Source: HGM04593 sp045654645
Lineage (GTDB): Bacteria; Bacteroidota; Bacteroidia; Bacteroidales; Bacteroidaceae
DNA: 64,000 bases
Direction: 5' to 3'
NCBI GenBank assembly: GCA_045654645.1
Contig: JAZONR010000063.1
Span: 62,001-126,000, forward strand
The position numbers and the translations under genes are program-made. Below the pieces are notes generated by a model that did no database searches, had not been told where the DNA came from, and saw nothing but the letters and a program-made list of their open reading frames with translations. This document shows positions 33,875 to 42,054 of the stretch, one piece after another; position 1 is the first letter of the stretch, and every line of letters starts with the position of its first letter.

Positions 33875-35062
33875 TTAGTCTGTAACTCCACGTGTGTAGA
33901 CACATTCGCGCAGCACCTTGCCGTTGGCATCCTTCACCACGAATTTGCCGTTGCGCTGCCCATCAAGGAAAAGACCCTCGTAACGTGTGCCATCCTTGTC
34001 GGTGGCCACACCTGTTCCGTGTTCAAGGCCATCGACAAAGCCACCCGAATAGGTGCGGCCATTCTTCAGGCGCAAGACACCGGCACCGTTCATCGCATCG
34101 TTGTCCCAGCGTCCTTCATACACATCGCCATTGCCCCATGTGTATGTTCCGTTGCCACAGCGCAGGTCATCGCGCCACTCACCCTCATAGACGGCACCGC
34201 CGGGGAATTGCATTGTTCCCTTGCCGTGGCGCGCCCCGTAAAGAAAATCGCCAATATAGACAGCACTGTCGCTTGAGACATACTTTCCCTTGCCGTGCCA
34301 CTGATTTTCTTTGAAATCGCCTTCGTAACAGGAACTGTCGGGAAACTGATACTTGCCATATCCGTGGCACAGGTCATTGGCCCACGTGCCCTCGTAATAG
34401 GCACCGTCGTGCGACATAAAGACACCATTGCCGTCGCGGCGGCCATCTTTCCACTCGCCAATGTATTTGCTATTGTCTTCCCAGATGTAGGTGCCTATGC
34501 CTGTGCGCTTATCATCGCGCCACTCGCCTGTATAGGATGCACCGTTGGCATAGATGTATGTTCCCGAGCCGGCACGTTCATCGGCAATCCACGCGCCAAT
34601 ATAGAAGTCGCCATTGGGGTAATCCATACGGCCATAGCCATATTTTTGCCCATAGGCCCAGCTTCCGTTGTATTTTACACCATTGGGCAGTGTGAGCACA
34701 CCGCTGCCGTGGCGCTTGCCTTCATAGTATGAGCCTTCGTATTTCTCGCCGTTTTTAGCTTCAAAGACGCCCTTGCCGTGGCACTGCCCCTTGCTGAACT
34801 CGCCGGTATATTTGTTGCCGTTCTTGTAGAGTATGCGGCCATTGCCGTGGGGGCGGCGTTTCTTCAGCGTTCCTGTGTAGATTGAGCCGTCGGCAAGTGT
34901 TGTGGTGATGATTTGCTTTTTTTTAGAATCGTCTTCAACATTCTTTTTAAAAAGAGCATTGAAGAACTTTGGTTTCTCTTTGGCAGTGCTGTCGGCAGAG
35001 CCGGCCTGCATCGAGGCCGAAAAGAGAGATAGCAATATTATTGTGCAAAGTATATTTTTCAT
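33875..35062 (-). CDS. Exported MORN-repeat protein
   Basis: A 395-residue protein with a signal peptide (MKNILCTIILLSLFSASMQA), a short charged linker, and 14 tandem 23-residue MORN repeats from about residue 60 (pattern Y-x-G-x-W/F-x-x-G-x-x-x-G-x-G-x-x). MORN repeats often mediate lipid or protein binding. The even spacing and high number are unusual but the domain alone gives no function. It is first in the run MORN - yhcH - glgB - DUF6057; a good -7 box lies 67 bases upstream. Confidence 0.85.
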   Translation of the reverse strand: MKNILCTIILLSLFSASMQAGSADSTAKEKPKFFNALFKKNVEDDSKKKQIITTTLADGSIYTGTLKKRRPHGNGRILYKNGNKYTGEFSKGQCHGKGVFEAKNGEKYEGSYYEGKRHGSGVLTLPNGVKYNGSWAYGQKYGYGRMDYPNGDFYIGAWIADERAGSGTYIYANGASYTGEWRDDKRTGIGTYIWEDNSKYIGEWKDGRRDGNGVFMSHDGAYYEGTWANDLCHGYGKYQFPDSSCYEGDFKENQWHGKGKYVSSDSAVYIGDFLYGARHGKGTMQFPGGAVYEGEWRDDLRCGNGTYTWGNGDVYEGRWDNDAMNGAGVLRLKNGRTYSGGFVDGLEHGTGVATDKDGTRYEGLFLDGQRNGKFVVKDANGKVLRECVYTRGVTD

Positions 35063-35128
35063 CTATTTTCCTGTTATTACCCCGCCCCATAGGAGCGGTA
35101 ACGGCAACGCATTGTTTGCCGATTATGG

Positions 35129-35160
35129 CAAAGATAACAACAAAGTTGATAAACAACAAC
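35129..35160 (-). promoter_or_regulatory. Promoter of the MORN - yhcH - glgB - DUF6057 run
   Basis: On minus: GTTG (35157-35160), 20 bases, then TATCTTTG (35129-35136). The -7 element is exact and the spacing is ideal. Confidence 0.6.
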
Positions 35161-35314
35161 GTTGGGCAATTTATTTTTAAAAAATATTTATAAGGGAATA
35201 GTATCGTGCAACAGAGGCTGCAGCTGAGCCTTCGCTATGGCTTAACAATGCAAATAAAATTCCCAAATTACTACTATTCTGCCACGGATACCTTAAATGA
35301 AATAGTCTTTGGTA

Positions 35315-35790
35315 TCAAAAAGCGGACACGGCACGCACATAGTTGTCGATGAGCTTAGTGAGGTAGTCGGTGTTGCCAGAATTCATAGAGACATACCACG
35401 CAGAAACCCTATCATCTTGTGTTGAGGACCAATAATAAGAACTAAGTTTTGGTTTTCCTTTAGCTTTTAATGCTTTGTTTATAGCGGTACGTTGAGTATA
35501 TATTACTTTTAGCTCATCACGCGCCGGCAGGTACCATCCATCACCCAATGAGGCACACCAAGCAAAGGCCGGGTAATCATTTTGCCAATTCTGTAATGAA
35601 CGAATTTTTTGCATATTGTACATTCCATCTGTTAGAGAAGTTGCACCGGTGTATACTTTCTTTTCAGACCACTTGCAATCCTTCTGTTCAAGGCTCACAA
35701 TCTTTCCGCTGTAACCGCCATTGCTAATTTCAAAAACAATACCCTCTTTTGTGCCGTCGTTGTAATAGTCGCCTACCTTGTAGGGCGCCG
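35315..35790 (-). repeat. DUF1566 module, copy 1 of 3
   Basis: About 155 codons starting near PYKVGDYYNDGTKEG. Near-identical at DNA level to the modules at 37771-38249 and 38290-38771 except in the final 114 bases. Confidence 0.85.
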
Positions 35791-37717
35791 ATGTCTTTGG
35801 GGCACTCATTGCTTTGCTTTGAGCAGATAAAACATTATGTTGCTCTGTAACACCAACTGCCGCAGTAGCACCATCAAGGGCGAGGCGCAGCCCGTTATTG
35901 TTGAAACAGAAGCCGGGAGTCATGCAGTAGCGAATCGCAACACGGCAGTACTGCGCATAGTTGCCCCAGCTACCCCCGCGCAGCACGCGGTTAGAGCCCG
36001 ATGAGGGGCCCGTGGGGTTAGTTTGAGCCAATGAGGAGTAACTGCCATACCAGTCGCTGCACCACTCACAAACATTGCCGCTCATATCATAGATGCCAAG
36101 CTCGTTGGGCTGTTTCTGTTTCACGGGGTGGGTTTTGCGACCACTGTTGCTATCATACCAGGCTACATCATCCAAAATATTGCTGCCGCTGTATTGATAG
36201 CCTTTGGATTGGCTGCCGCCACGGGCTGCATACTCCCATTCAGCCTCGGTGGGCAGGCGGAACTTTCTGCCGGCGGGCAGTTGGCTGGCAAGCAAGGTGT
36301 TGAGCTTGTTTATAAAGGCTTTGCAATCATCGTAACTGACCATTTCTACCGGGTTGTTTTTACCTTTGTAATCTGATGGGTTGCTGCCCATTACTGCCTG
36401 CCACAGGGCTTGGGTAACCTCGGTCTCAGCAATATAGTAGTCGCTGAGAGTTACGCTGTGAACGGGCTTTTCATCGGAGTCGCTATTCTTCTGCTCTCTT
36501 GTGGCGCCCATTTTAAAGATGCCGCCCTTGACGGGTAGCATTTTAAAGCTTACACCATTAACGGTGAAGGTGTTGCCACCGGCGCCGTTGCCGCTGTTTT
36601 TGGCATTGCCCTGTGAGTCAACGGCCGTGGGACGTTCTGTCTTCTTTAACTGCACGCTGTGCTCGGTGGTTTCGTTCTCTATAATTGTGATATCTACAGT
36701 AGCGGTCTCGTAGCCATCCTTTGAGAGTGTAACCTTGTGGTTACCGATAAGAAGCCCCTCTACGATGTTGGGTGTTTCGCCGTGAGACACACCATCAACG
36801 GTTATCCGAGCCTTGATTGGAGTGGAGATTAGAGAGAGTACACCAACAATTGGTGTGGGCGCCTTTAGCGCGTGGGTGGAGTTTTTGCCCTCAACAACGG
36901 TTATTGTTTCTGTGGTGCTTTTGTGATTGGCCTTGCGGCACTCAACGCTATAGGTGCCGGGAGAAAGGTTGCCGCTCCACTGCCCTGTACCCTGTTTTTC
37001 ATCGTTTATATAGATTTCGGCACCGTTTTCCACAGTCAATGTTATGCGCGCGAAGTTGGGGCGCAGGGTTACCTTCTCGGTGTGCTTGCCGTTAGGGATA
37101 GAGAGGGTTACAATGCCCTCGCTATCGTGGTAGTTCTCGGAGATTATTTTGTAGCTATACCTGCCAAGAACGAGTTTTTTGAAAGCGTAACCATCTTCGA
37201 GCTGACCAAAGAACTTTTCGGTGCCGCCCTCCTCGGCATACATCACCGTTCCTTTGCAATCGGCCGGGGTAACCTCGAACATAAGGAACTGCATCGATAC
37301 GACCTTGGGCTCGGGCTTCAGCACCAGGTCATATACCTTGCCGGGCTGCAAAGTGGTTCCAAGGTTATAGCGTTGCACAGGGTAGAAACCCTCGCGTTCA
37401 ATGTTCATTGTCTTTGCACCGTTCTGTACATAGACCCACAGCGCGCCACTGCGTTTCTCTTCAACATCCTTCAAGTAGTCAAAGTCGAACTTATAGGCGC
37501 CAATATCATCTTTAGGGTCAGTGGAGCGCACTTTTATAATTGCATATAGTGTGCCAGTGCCATCGTCGCGCGAGGTGGGTTTCTCGCGGGCGCTCATATC
37601 GAAGGGGTTCTCCCCAAAGCTCTCGACGTGGAAGTTCTGCATCTCCTGTGCCGTTGCGGGCAGTGCCGCAAAGAGCAGCAGAAACAAGAGTAAAATGGAT
37701 AGGCCTTTATGTTTCAT
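35315..37717 (-). CDS. Secreted PEGA + FGE-sulfatase + DUF1566 protein; candidate DGR target
   Basis: An 800-residue secreted protein (signal peptide ends near PATAQ). About residues 25-190 are a conserved N-terminal domain; 190-370 hold PEGA-type beta repeats (GAEIYINDEKQGTG; KARITVDGVSHGETP); about 390-625 is a formylglycine-generating-enzyme/sulfatase-modifying-factor domain (GGIFKMGATREQ; WEYAARGG; NVCEWCSDWYG); about 646-800 is a DUF1566 domain (GWYLPARDELK; YYWSSTQ). Both are C-type-lectin-type folds, the classical scaffold of diversity-generating retroelement targets, and each ends in a variable-region-like stretch. The paralogous gene lies directly upstream. It lies in a minus-strand run behind PBP1A, kdsB and an M16 protein. 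Likely exposed to the medium, binding role inferred. Confidence 0.85.
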   Translation of the reverse strand: MKHKGLSILLLFLLLFAALPATAQEMQNFHVESFGENPFDMSAREKPTSRDDGTGTLYAIIKVRSTDPKDDIGAYKFDFDYLKDVEEKRSGALWVYVQNGAKTMNIEREGFYPVQRYNLGTTLQPGKVYDLVLKPEPKVVSMQFLMFEVTPADCKGTVMYAEEGGTEKFFGQLEDGYAFKKLVLGRYSYKIISENYHDSEGIVTLSIPNGKHTEKVTLRPNFARITLTVENGAEIYINDEKQGTGQWSGNLSPGTYSVECRKANHKSTTETITVVEGKNSTHALKAPTPIVGVLSLISTPIKARITVDGVSHGETPNIVEGLLIGNHKVTLSKDGYETATVDITIIENETTEHSVQLKKTERPTAVDSQGNAKNSGNGAGGNTFTVNGVSFKMLPVKGGIFKMGATREQKNSDSDEKPVHSVTLSDYYIAETEVTQALWQAVMGSNPSDYKGKNNPVEMVSYDDCKAFINKLNTLLASQLPAGRKFRLPTEAEWEYAARGGSQSKGYQYSGSNILDDVAWYDSNSGRKTHPVKQKQPNELGIYDMSGNVCEWCSDWYGSYSSLAQTNPTGPSSGSNRVLRGGSWGNYAQYCRVAIRYCMTPGFCFNNNGLRLALDGATAAVGVTEQHNVLSAQSKAMSAPKTSAPYKVGDYYNDGTKEGIVFEISNGGYSGKIVSLEQKDCKWSEKKVYTGATSLTDGMYNMQKIRSLQNWQNDYPAFAWCASLGDGWYLPARDELKVIYTQRTAINKALKAKGKPKLSSYYWSSTQDDRVSAWYVSMNSGNTDYLTKLIDNYVRAVSAF
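35318..35431 (-). other. Candidate DGR variable region 1 (DUF1566 of the 800-residue protein)
   Basis: The last 38 codons from WSST to the final Phe. Compared with the two copies in the neighbour gene, invariant codons (gcg tgg, gtc, atg, ggc, tac, aag, gtg) alternate with codons that differ at first and second positions but share the third, as adenine-directed mutagenesis of AAC/AAT codons would give. Confidence 0.7.
35879..35980 (-). other. Candidate DGR variable region in the FGE domain
   Basis: Codes RGGSWGNYAQYCRVAIRY and the following stretch up to GLRLA. Codons at positions typically Asn in FGE-type targets are ggc, tac, tac, tgc, ttc, ttc, i.e. NNC, between framework codons. No paralogue to compare in the window. 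Confidence 0.5.
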
Positions 37718-37770
37718 TTTATAATTGTGTTTTTATACTTATATTAAAAGAAAGAATTGGTAAATATAAA

Positions 37771-38249
37771 TCAAAAAGCGGACACGGAGCGCACAGAGAA
37801 GTTGTCGTACTTACGGAGGTAGCTGGAGTTGCCAATGTACATACTGACAAGCCACGCACAAAACTCATTATTTTGTGTTGAGGACCAATAGTAAGAATTT
37901 TCAAGTTCTGGTTTTCCTTTAGCTTTTAATGCTTTGTTTATAGCTGCACGTTGAGCAGATATTGCTTTTAGTTCTTCAAACACAGGGAGATACCACCCCT
38001 CACCCAATGAGGCGCACCAAGCAAAGGCCGGGTAATCATTTTGCCAATTGCTTAAAGAACGTATTTTTTGCATATTATACATTCCATCTGTTTGAGAAGT
38101 TGCACCGGTTTTCACTTCCTTTTCAGACCATTTACATTTATTCTGTTCAAGGCTTACAATCTTTCCATTGTAACCGCCATTGTTCACCTCAAAAACGATG
38201 CCCTCTTTTGTGCCGTCGTTGTAATAGTCGCCAACCTTATAGGGAGCAG
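37771..38249 (-). repeat. DUF1566 module, copy 2 of 3
   Basis: Terminal module of the 721-residue protein; see copy 1. Ends with the same GCTTTTTGA as copy 1. Confidence 0.85.
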
Positions 38250-39936
38250 ATGTCTTTGAGAGACTTTGAGCGGATGAAGCATTGTCCTTGATACCAAAAC
38301 CGGACACGGCGCGCACATAGAGGCGGTTGCTCTTATTGCCGTAGCCGGTATAGCCAACGTACATATTGACATCCCACGCACAAAACTTATCATACTGTGT
38401 TGAGGACCAATGCCAATCATCTACAAGTTCTGATTTCTCTTTAGCTTTTAATGCTTTGTTTATAGCTGCACGTTGAGCAGATATTGCTTTTAGCTCATCA
38501 CACACCGGCAGATACCACCCCTCACCTAATGAGGCACACCAAGTAAAAGCGGGATAATCATTTTGCCAATTCTGCAAAGAACGTATTTTCTGCATATTGT
38601 ACATTCCATCTGTTTTAGAGGTTGCGCCGGTGTATACTACCTTTTCAGACCACTTACATCTATTCTGTTCAAGGCTTACAATCTTTCCGCTGTAACCACC
38701 ATTGCTAATTTCAAAGACAATGCCCTCTTTTGTGCCGTCGTTGTAATAATCTCCAACCTTGTAGGGAGCAGATGTTATTGAGCCACTCATTGCTGTACTA
38801 CCGTTGTTTTGAGAATTACCCTGCGATGCAACGGGCGCGGGGCTTTCAATCTTCTTTAACTGCACACTGTGCTCGGTGGTTTCGTTCTCTTTAATTACAA
38901 CGTCTACAGTGGCGGTCTCGTAACCATCCTTAGAGAGTGTTATTTTATGGTTGCCGATGAGAAGGCCTTTCTTTATGAGTGGCGTTTCACCGGCTGCCTC
39001 GCCATCGATGAGTACATTGGCACTCAACGGGGTAGAATTCAAAACAAGACCGCCAACAATGGGTGTTGGTGCCTTTAGCGCGTGAGTGGTGTTCTTGCCG
39101 TCGATAACGGTAATAGTCTCTGTGGTGCTTTTGTGGTTGGCTTTGCGGCACTCAATGCTATAGGTGCCGGGGACAAGGTTACCGTTCCAGCTGCCAACGC
39201 CTTTTTTCTCTTTGTTGATATAAATATCGGCACCGTTGTCTACTGTCAATGTAATGTGGGCAAAATTGGGGCGCAGGGTAACTTTTTCAATGTGCTTTCC
39301 ATCGGGCTCGGTAAGTGTAACAACGCCTTCACTGGGATGATAGTTCTCCGATATTATGCGGTAGTAGTATTTGCCAAGAACAAGTAACTTGGCTGCTTTT
39401 CCCTCGCCATCGAGCTGACCAAAGAACTTTTCGGTGCCGCCCTCCTCCGCAAACATCACTGTTCCTTTGCAATCGGCAGGGGTAACCTCGAACATAAGGA
39501 ATTGCATTGAGATGACCTTTGGCTCGGGCTTGATTTTCATATCATAGACCTTGCCGGGTTGCAGGGTGGTTTTCAAGTCATAGCGCTCAACGGTGTAGAA
39601 ACCGTCGCGTTTGATTGTTACGGCCTTTGCACCATACTGCACATAGACCCACAGCACATCGTCGTGCACCTCCTGCACGTCTTTCAAGTAGTCAAAGTCG
39701 AGGTTATAGGCCTTGAGGTCATCATCGGGGTCGGTTGAGCGCACCTTTATAATGGCATAGAGGGTGCCCGTGCCGTCGTCGCGCGAGGTGGGTTTCTCGC
39801 GGGCACTCATATCAAATGAATTCTCGCCAAAACTCTCAATGTGGAATTTCTGCTTCTGCTGTGCAGCAGCGGGCATTGCTGCAAAGAGCATCAGCAGAAG
39901 AAACAAGAGTAAAATGGATAGGCCTTTATGTTTCAT
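37771..39936 (-). CDS. Secreted PEGA + two DUF1566 domain protein; candidate DGR target
   Basis: A 721-residue paralogue of the 800-residue neighbour. Signal peptide, N-terminal domain and PEGA region (about 1-375) are nearly the same in DNA, but the FGE domain is absent; instead there are two DUF1566 modules, about residues 393-547 and 567-721. Both have C-type-lectin-type endings with WSSTQ and VRAVSxF-like frames (VRSVSAF at the end, VRAVSGF internally). The two genes lie 53 bases apart; the upstream M16 gene ends 45 bases before this one. Function is unknown; secretion and ligand-binding fold point to surface recognition. Confidence in the protein's existence is high, in its role low. Confidence 0.85.
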   Translation of the reverse strand: MKHKGLSILLLFLLLMLFAAMPAAAQQKQKFHIESFGENSFDMSAREKPTSRDDGTGTLYAIIKVRSTDPDDDLKAYNLDFDYLKDVQEVHDDVLWVYVQYGAKAVTIKRDGFYTVERYDLKTTLQPGKVYDMKIKPEPKVISMQFLMFEVTPADCKGTVMFAEEGGTEKFFGQLDGEGKAAKLLVLGKYYYRIISENYHPSEGVVTLTEPDGKHIEKVTLRPNFAHITLTVDNGADIYINKEKKGVGSWNGNLVPGTYSIECRKANHKSTTETITVIDGKNTTHALKAPTPIVGGLVLNSTPLSANVLIDGEAAGETPLIKKGLLIGNHKITLSKDGYETATVDVVIKENETTEHSVQLKKIESPAPVASQGNSQNNGSTAMSGSITSAPYKVGDYYNDGTKEGIVFEISNGGYSGKIVSLEQNRCKWSEKVVYTGATSKTDGMYNMQKIRSLQNWQNDYPAFTWCASLGEGWYLPVCDELKAISAQRAAINKALKAKEKSELVDDWHWSSTQYDKFCAWDVNMYVGYTGYGNKSNRLYVRAVSGFGIKDNASSAQSLSKTSAPYKVGDYYNDGTKEGIVFEVNNGGYNGKIVSLEQNKCKWSEKEVKTGATSQTDGMYNMQKIRSLSNWQNDYPAFAWCASLGEGWYLPVFEELKAISAQRAAINKALKAKGKPELENSYYWSSTQNNEFCAWLVSMYIGNSSYLRKYDNFSVRSVSAF
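37774..37887 (-). other. Candidate DGR variable region 2
   Basis: Last 38 codons of the 721-residue protein, the same register as region 1. Variable codons include aat aat gag, ctt, agt, cgt, tac gac aac ttc; third bases mostly match the other copies. Confidence 0.7.
38290..38771 (-). repeat. DUF1566 module, copy 3 of 3 (internal)
   Basis: Internal module of the 721-residue protein. It is followed by a short linker (GIKDNASSAQSLSKTSA) rather than a stop codon. Confidence 0.85.
38296..38409 (-). other. Candidate DGR variable region 3 (internal)
   Basis: Same 38-codon register inside the 721-residue protein. Variable codons include tat gat aag, gat, aat, ggc aat, agc aac cgc ctc. Because it is not at the protein's end, it would be an atypical position for DGR retargeting. 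Confidence 0.6.
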
Positions 39937-39981
39937 TGATATTGTGCTGTTTGATATTATTGCGAATTAAAGTTTCGGGCA

Positions 39982-41250
39982 TCACGCGCCTGCAATAATC
40001 TCTATCATATTTTCCTTCACAAAATAGCGGCGGGCCAAGTGTTGCAATTCATCGGGGGTAACAGAAAGAACGGTATCAAGATAGGCGTTCACATCCTCGA
40101 AACCTACGCCCGAAAGCCAGGCATTGATGAATACCTCGGACTTTGCCGACATACCTTCATATTCGCGACACAACTCTCCCATAATGTAGTTGCGCACAAG
40201 TTCCACCTCGCTCATTGGTATGGGCCGGGTGCAGAGGCGCTCAAGCTCGCGATAGACCTCTTCGATTAGCGGGGCAACATATTCATTGGCTGCCTCGGAA
40301 CTTATCATAAAGGCGTTGCGGTGGCCATAGGCATCCATTTCGGATGCGATATGATAGGTATAGCCGTTCTCTTCGCGTATGTTGCTCATCAGACGGCTGC
40401 CAAAATAGCCGCCAAGCAGCACGCACAGGAAACGGAATTTGTGATAATCGGGGTGAGAGGTGTCCATTGCCATAAAGCCTATCTTCACGGCGCTCTGCAT
40501 TGTCTCTTCAATGAGCACCTTGCGGCGGCCGGGCATCGGAACGGGCGGTTCCACAGCAATGGTGGCTGCCGATGTGGCCGTGCCCCAAGCCTGCTCGCCA
40601 AAATGAAGCGACACGGCATTGAGCATTGCATCATCGACTGTGCCCGAAATAAATAGCGTGCAGTTGCCGCTGCCATAGACCTTGTCATAGTAGCTGATGA
40701 GGTCTTCGCGTGTTATGGCGTCATAGTCGGAAGCAACCACCACGTGCCCCAAGGGGTGGATATCGCCCCACAAGGAGTGCTCGAAATGGCGCTGAGAGAC
40801 AACATCCACCTTGCGGGAATTAACAGTGAAATAGGATTTATTGTTACTCCTCACCGTGGAGAGGTTCTCCCGGGGGAAGGTGGGCTCTTTCAGCATTGAG
40901 GCAAGCACTTCGAGCAGGGGCACAAAGTGCTTGGACATTGCGCAAAGGGTCAGATGGTTACAATTCTGCGACGAGTACATATCGACCCAGGCACCATAGT
41001 GGTCGAGCAGGCGCGATATATCGGCTGCGCTGTAGTGGCCGGCGCCTTCGCGAAGCATACGGTTCACAAACATTGCCTGCAGAGGTTTCTGCTGCACGGA
41101 ATAGCCGCCACCGATGAGGATATCGAAACGAACGACACCACTGTTGCCGCCATCGAGCCTGTAGAGGGGCACACCGTTGGGCAGCGTTACAAGACGCGGC
41201 AATGCAAGATGCTGGAGCCTCATTGGCTCTATTGATGGTGGTGTGTGCAT
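39982..41250 (-). CDS. M16 (insulinase-like) peptidase family protein, zinc motif missing
   Basis: About 422 residues with the M16 fold: ILIGGGYSVQQKPLQAMFVNRMLREGAG stands where HxxEH should be (here AMFVNRML), followed by the family-typical REGAGHYSAADIS and, in the second half, GGYFGSRLMSNIREENGYTY, which is the conserved M16 C-terminal motif. Without the zinc ligands it is probably a non-catalytic subunit or regulator. A catalytic partner is not in the window. No signal peptide. It starts 4 bases after kdsB's stop (start at 41250, MHTPPSIEPM). Confidence 0.82.
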   Translation of the reverse strand: MHTPPSIEPMRLQHLALPRLVTLPNGVPLYRLDGGNSGVVRFDILIGGGYSVQQKPLQAMFVNRMLREGAGHYSAADISRLLDHYGAWVDMYSSQNCNHLTLCAMSKHFVPLLEVLASMLKEPTFPRENLSTVRSNNKSYFTVNSRKVDVVSQRHFEHSLWGDIHPLGHVVVASDYDAITREDLISYYDKVYGSGNCTLFISGTVDDAMLNAVSLHFGEQAWGTATSAATIAVEPPVPMPGRRKVLIEETMQSAVKIGFMAMDTSHPDYHKFRFLCVLLGGYFGSRLMSNIREENGYTYHIASEMDAYGHRNAFMISSEAANEYVAPLIEEVYRELERLCTRPIPMSEVELVRNYIMGELCREYEGMSAKSEVFINAWLSGVGFEDVNAYLDTVLSVTPDELQHLARRYFVKENMIEIIAGA

Positions 41251-41254
41251 TATA

Positions 41255-42022
41255 TCAGTCGTTCCAAGCAAATCCTATTGATGCTGCAAAAGCCTTGGCA
41301 CGCTCAAGGTCCTCGGGGGTATCTATGCCAATTGTCTCAATGTCGGTAACGCCCACTTTAATTCTGTAGCCGTTTTCGAGCCAGCGGAGCTGCTCGAGCG
41401 ACTCGGCCTTCTCCATTGGAGACTGTGGCAGAGAGGTGAGGGTTTCAAGGAGTTGGGCACGATAGGCATAGACTCCAAGATGCTTGTAGAAGGTGTGGCT
41501 TTGAAGCCATTTATCCTTCTCCACGCCACGCAGATAGGGAACAACGGAACGGCTGAAATAGAGTGCATAGCCCTTTTCGTTGAGGACAACCTTGGGGGAA
41601 TTGGGGCACTCGAGACGCTCAAGACCGTCGGCCTGCTCAAAAGGCTTCACCAAGGTGGCAATGTCGGTCTCGGGGGAATCGAAACAGGCCATAAGGACAT
41701 CGACCTGCTTGCGCTGAATGAATGGCTCGTCGCCCTGAATGTTTACAATAACATCACAGTCGAGTGCAAGGCGCTTGTAGGCGTCGAGGCAGCGCTCGGT
41801 GCCGTTGTTGCAGTTGGGTGAAGTCATCACCACCTTGCCACCAAAAGCCAGCACTGCGTCTTTTATGCGGTCGTCATCGGTTGCCACATAAAGGTCATCG
41901 AAACACTCTTTCACCTGCTCATAAACACGTTGGATTACTGGTTTGCCGCCCAACATTGCCAAGGGCTTGCCGGGGAAACGGGTAGACGCATAGCGTGCCG
42001 GTATAATTCCTACGAATTTCAT
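41255..42022 (-). CDS. kdsB: 3-deoxy-manno-octulosonate cytidylyltransferase KdsB
   Basis: A 255-residue enzyme that makes CMP-Kdo for lipopolysaccharide inner core assembly. The N-terminal IIPARYASTRFPGKPLAMLGGKPVIQ is the nucleotide-binding signature, VIVNIQGDEPFI is the second CMP-Kdo synthetase motif, and GVTDIETIGIDTPEDLERAK is the usual C-terminal end. Cytoplasmic. It follows PBP1A by 32 bases and precedes the M16-like gene. Confidence 0.96.
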   Translation of the reverse strand: MKFVGIIPARYASTRFPGKPLAMLGGKPVIQRVYEQVKECFDDLYVATDDDRIKDAVLAFGGKVVMTSPNCNNGTERCLDAYKRLALDCDVIVNIQGDEPFIQRKQVDVLMACFDSPETDIATLVKPFEQADGLERLECPNSPKVVLNEKGYALYFSRSVVPYLRGVEKDKWLQSHTFYKHLGVYAYRAQLLETLTSLPQSPMEKAESLEQLRWLENGYRIKVGVTDIETIGIDTPEDLERAKAFAASIGFAWND

Positions 42023-42054
42023 CTTATATTAAGTTTTTTATTTTTATGCTTTTC

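Noticed and set aside
35063..35314. Searched for a DGR template repeat or reverse transcriptase near the PEGA genes
   Set aside because: This interval contains no copy of the variable frame (WSST or VRAVS codons), and no reverse transcriptase-like reading frame was seen in the window. The template, if any, is elsewhere.
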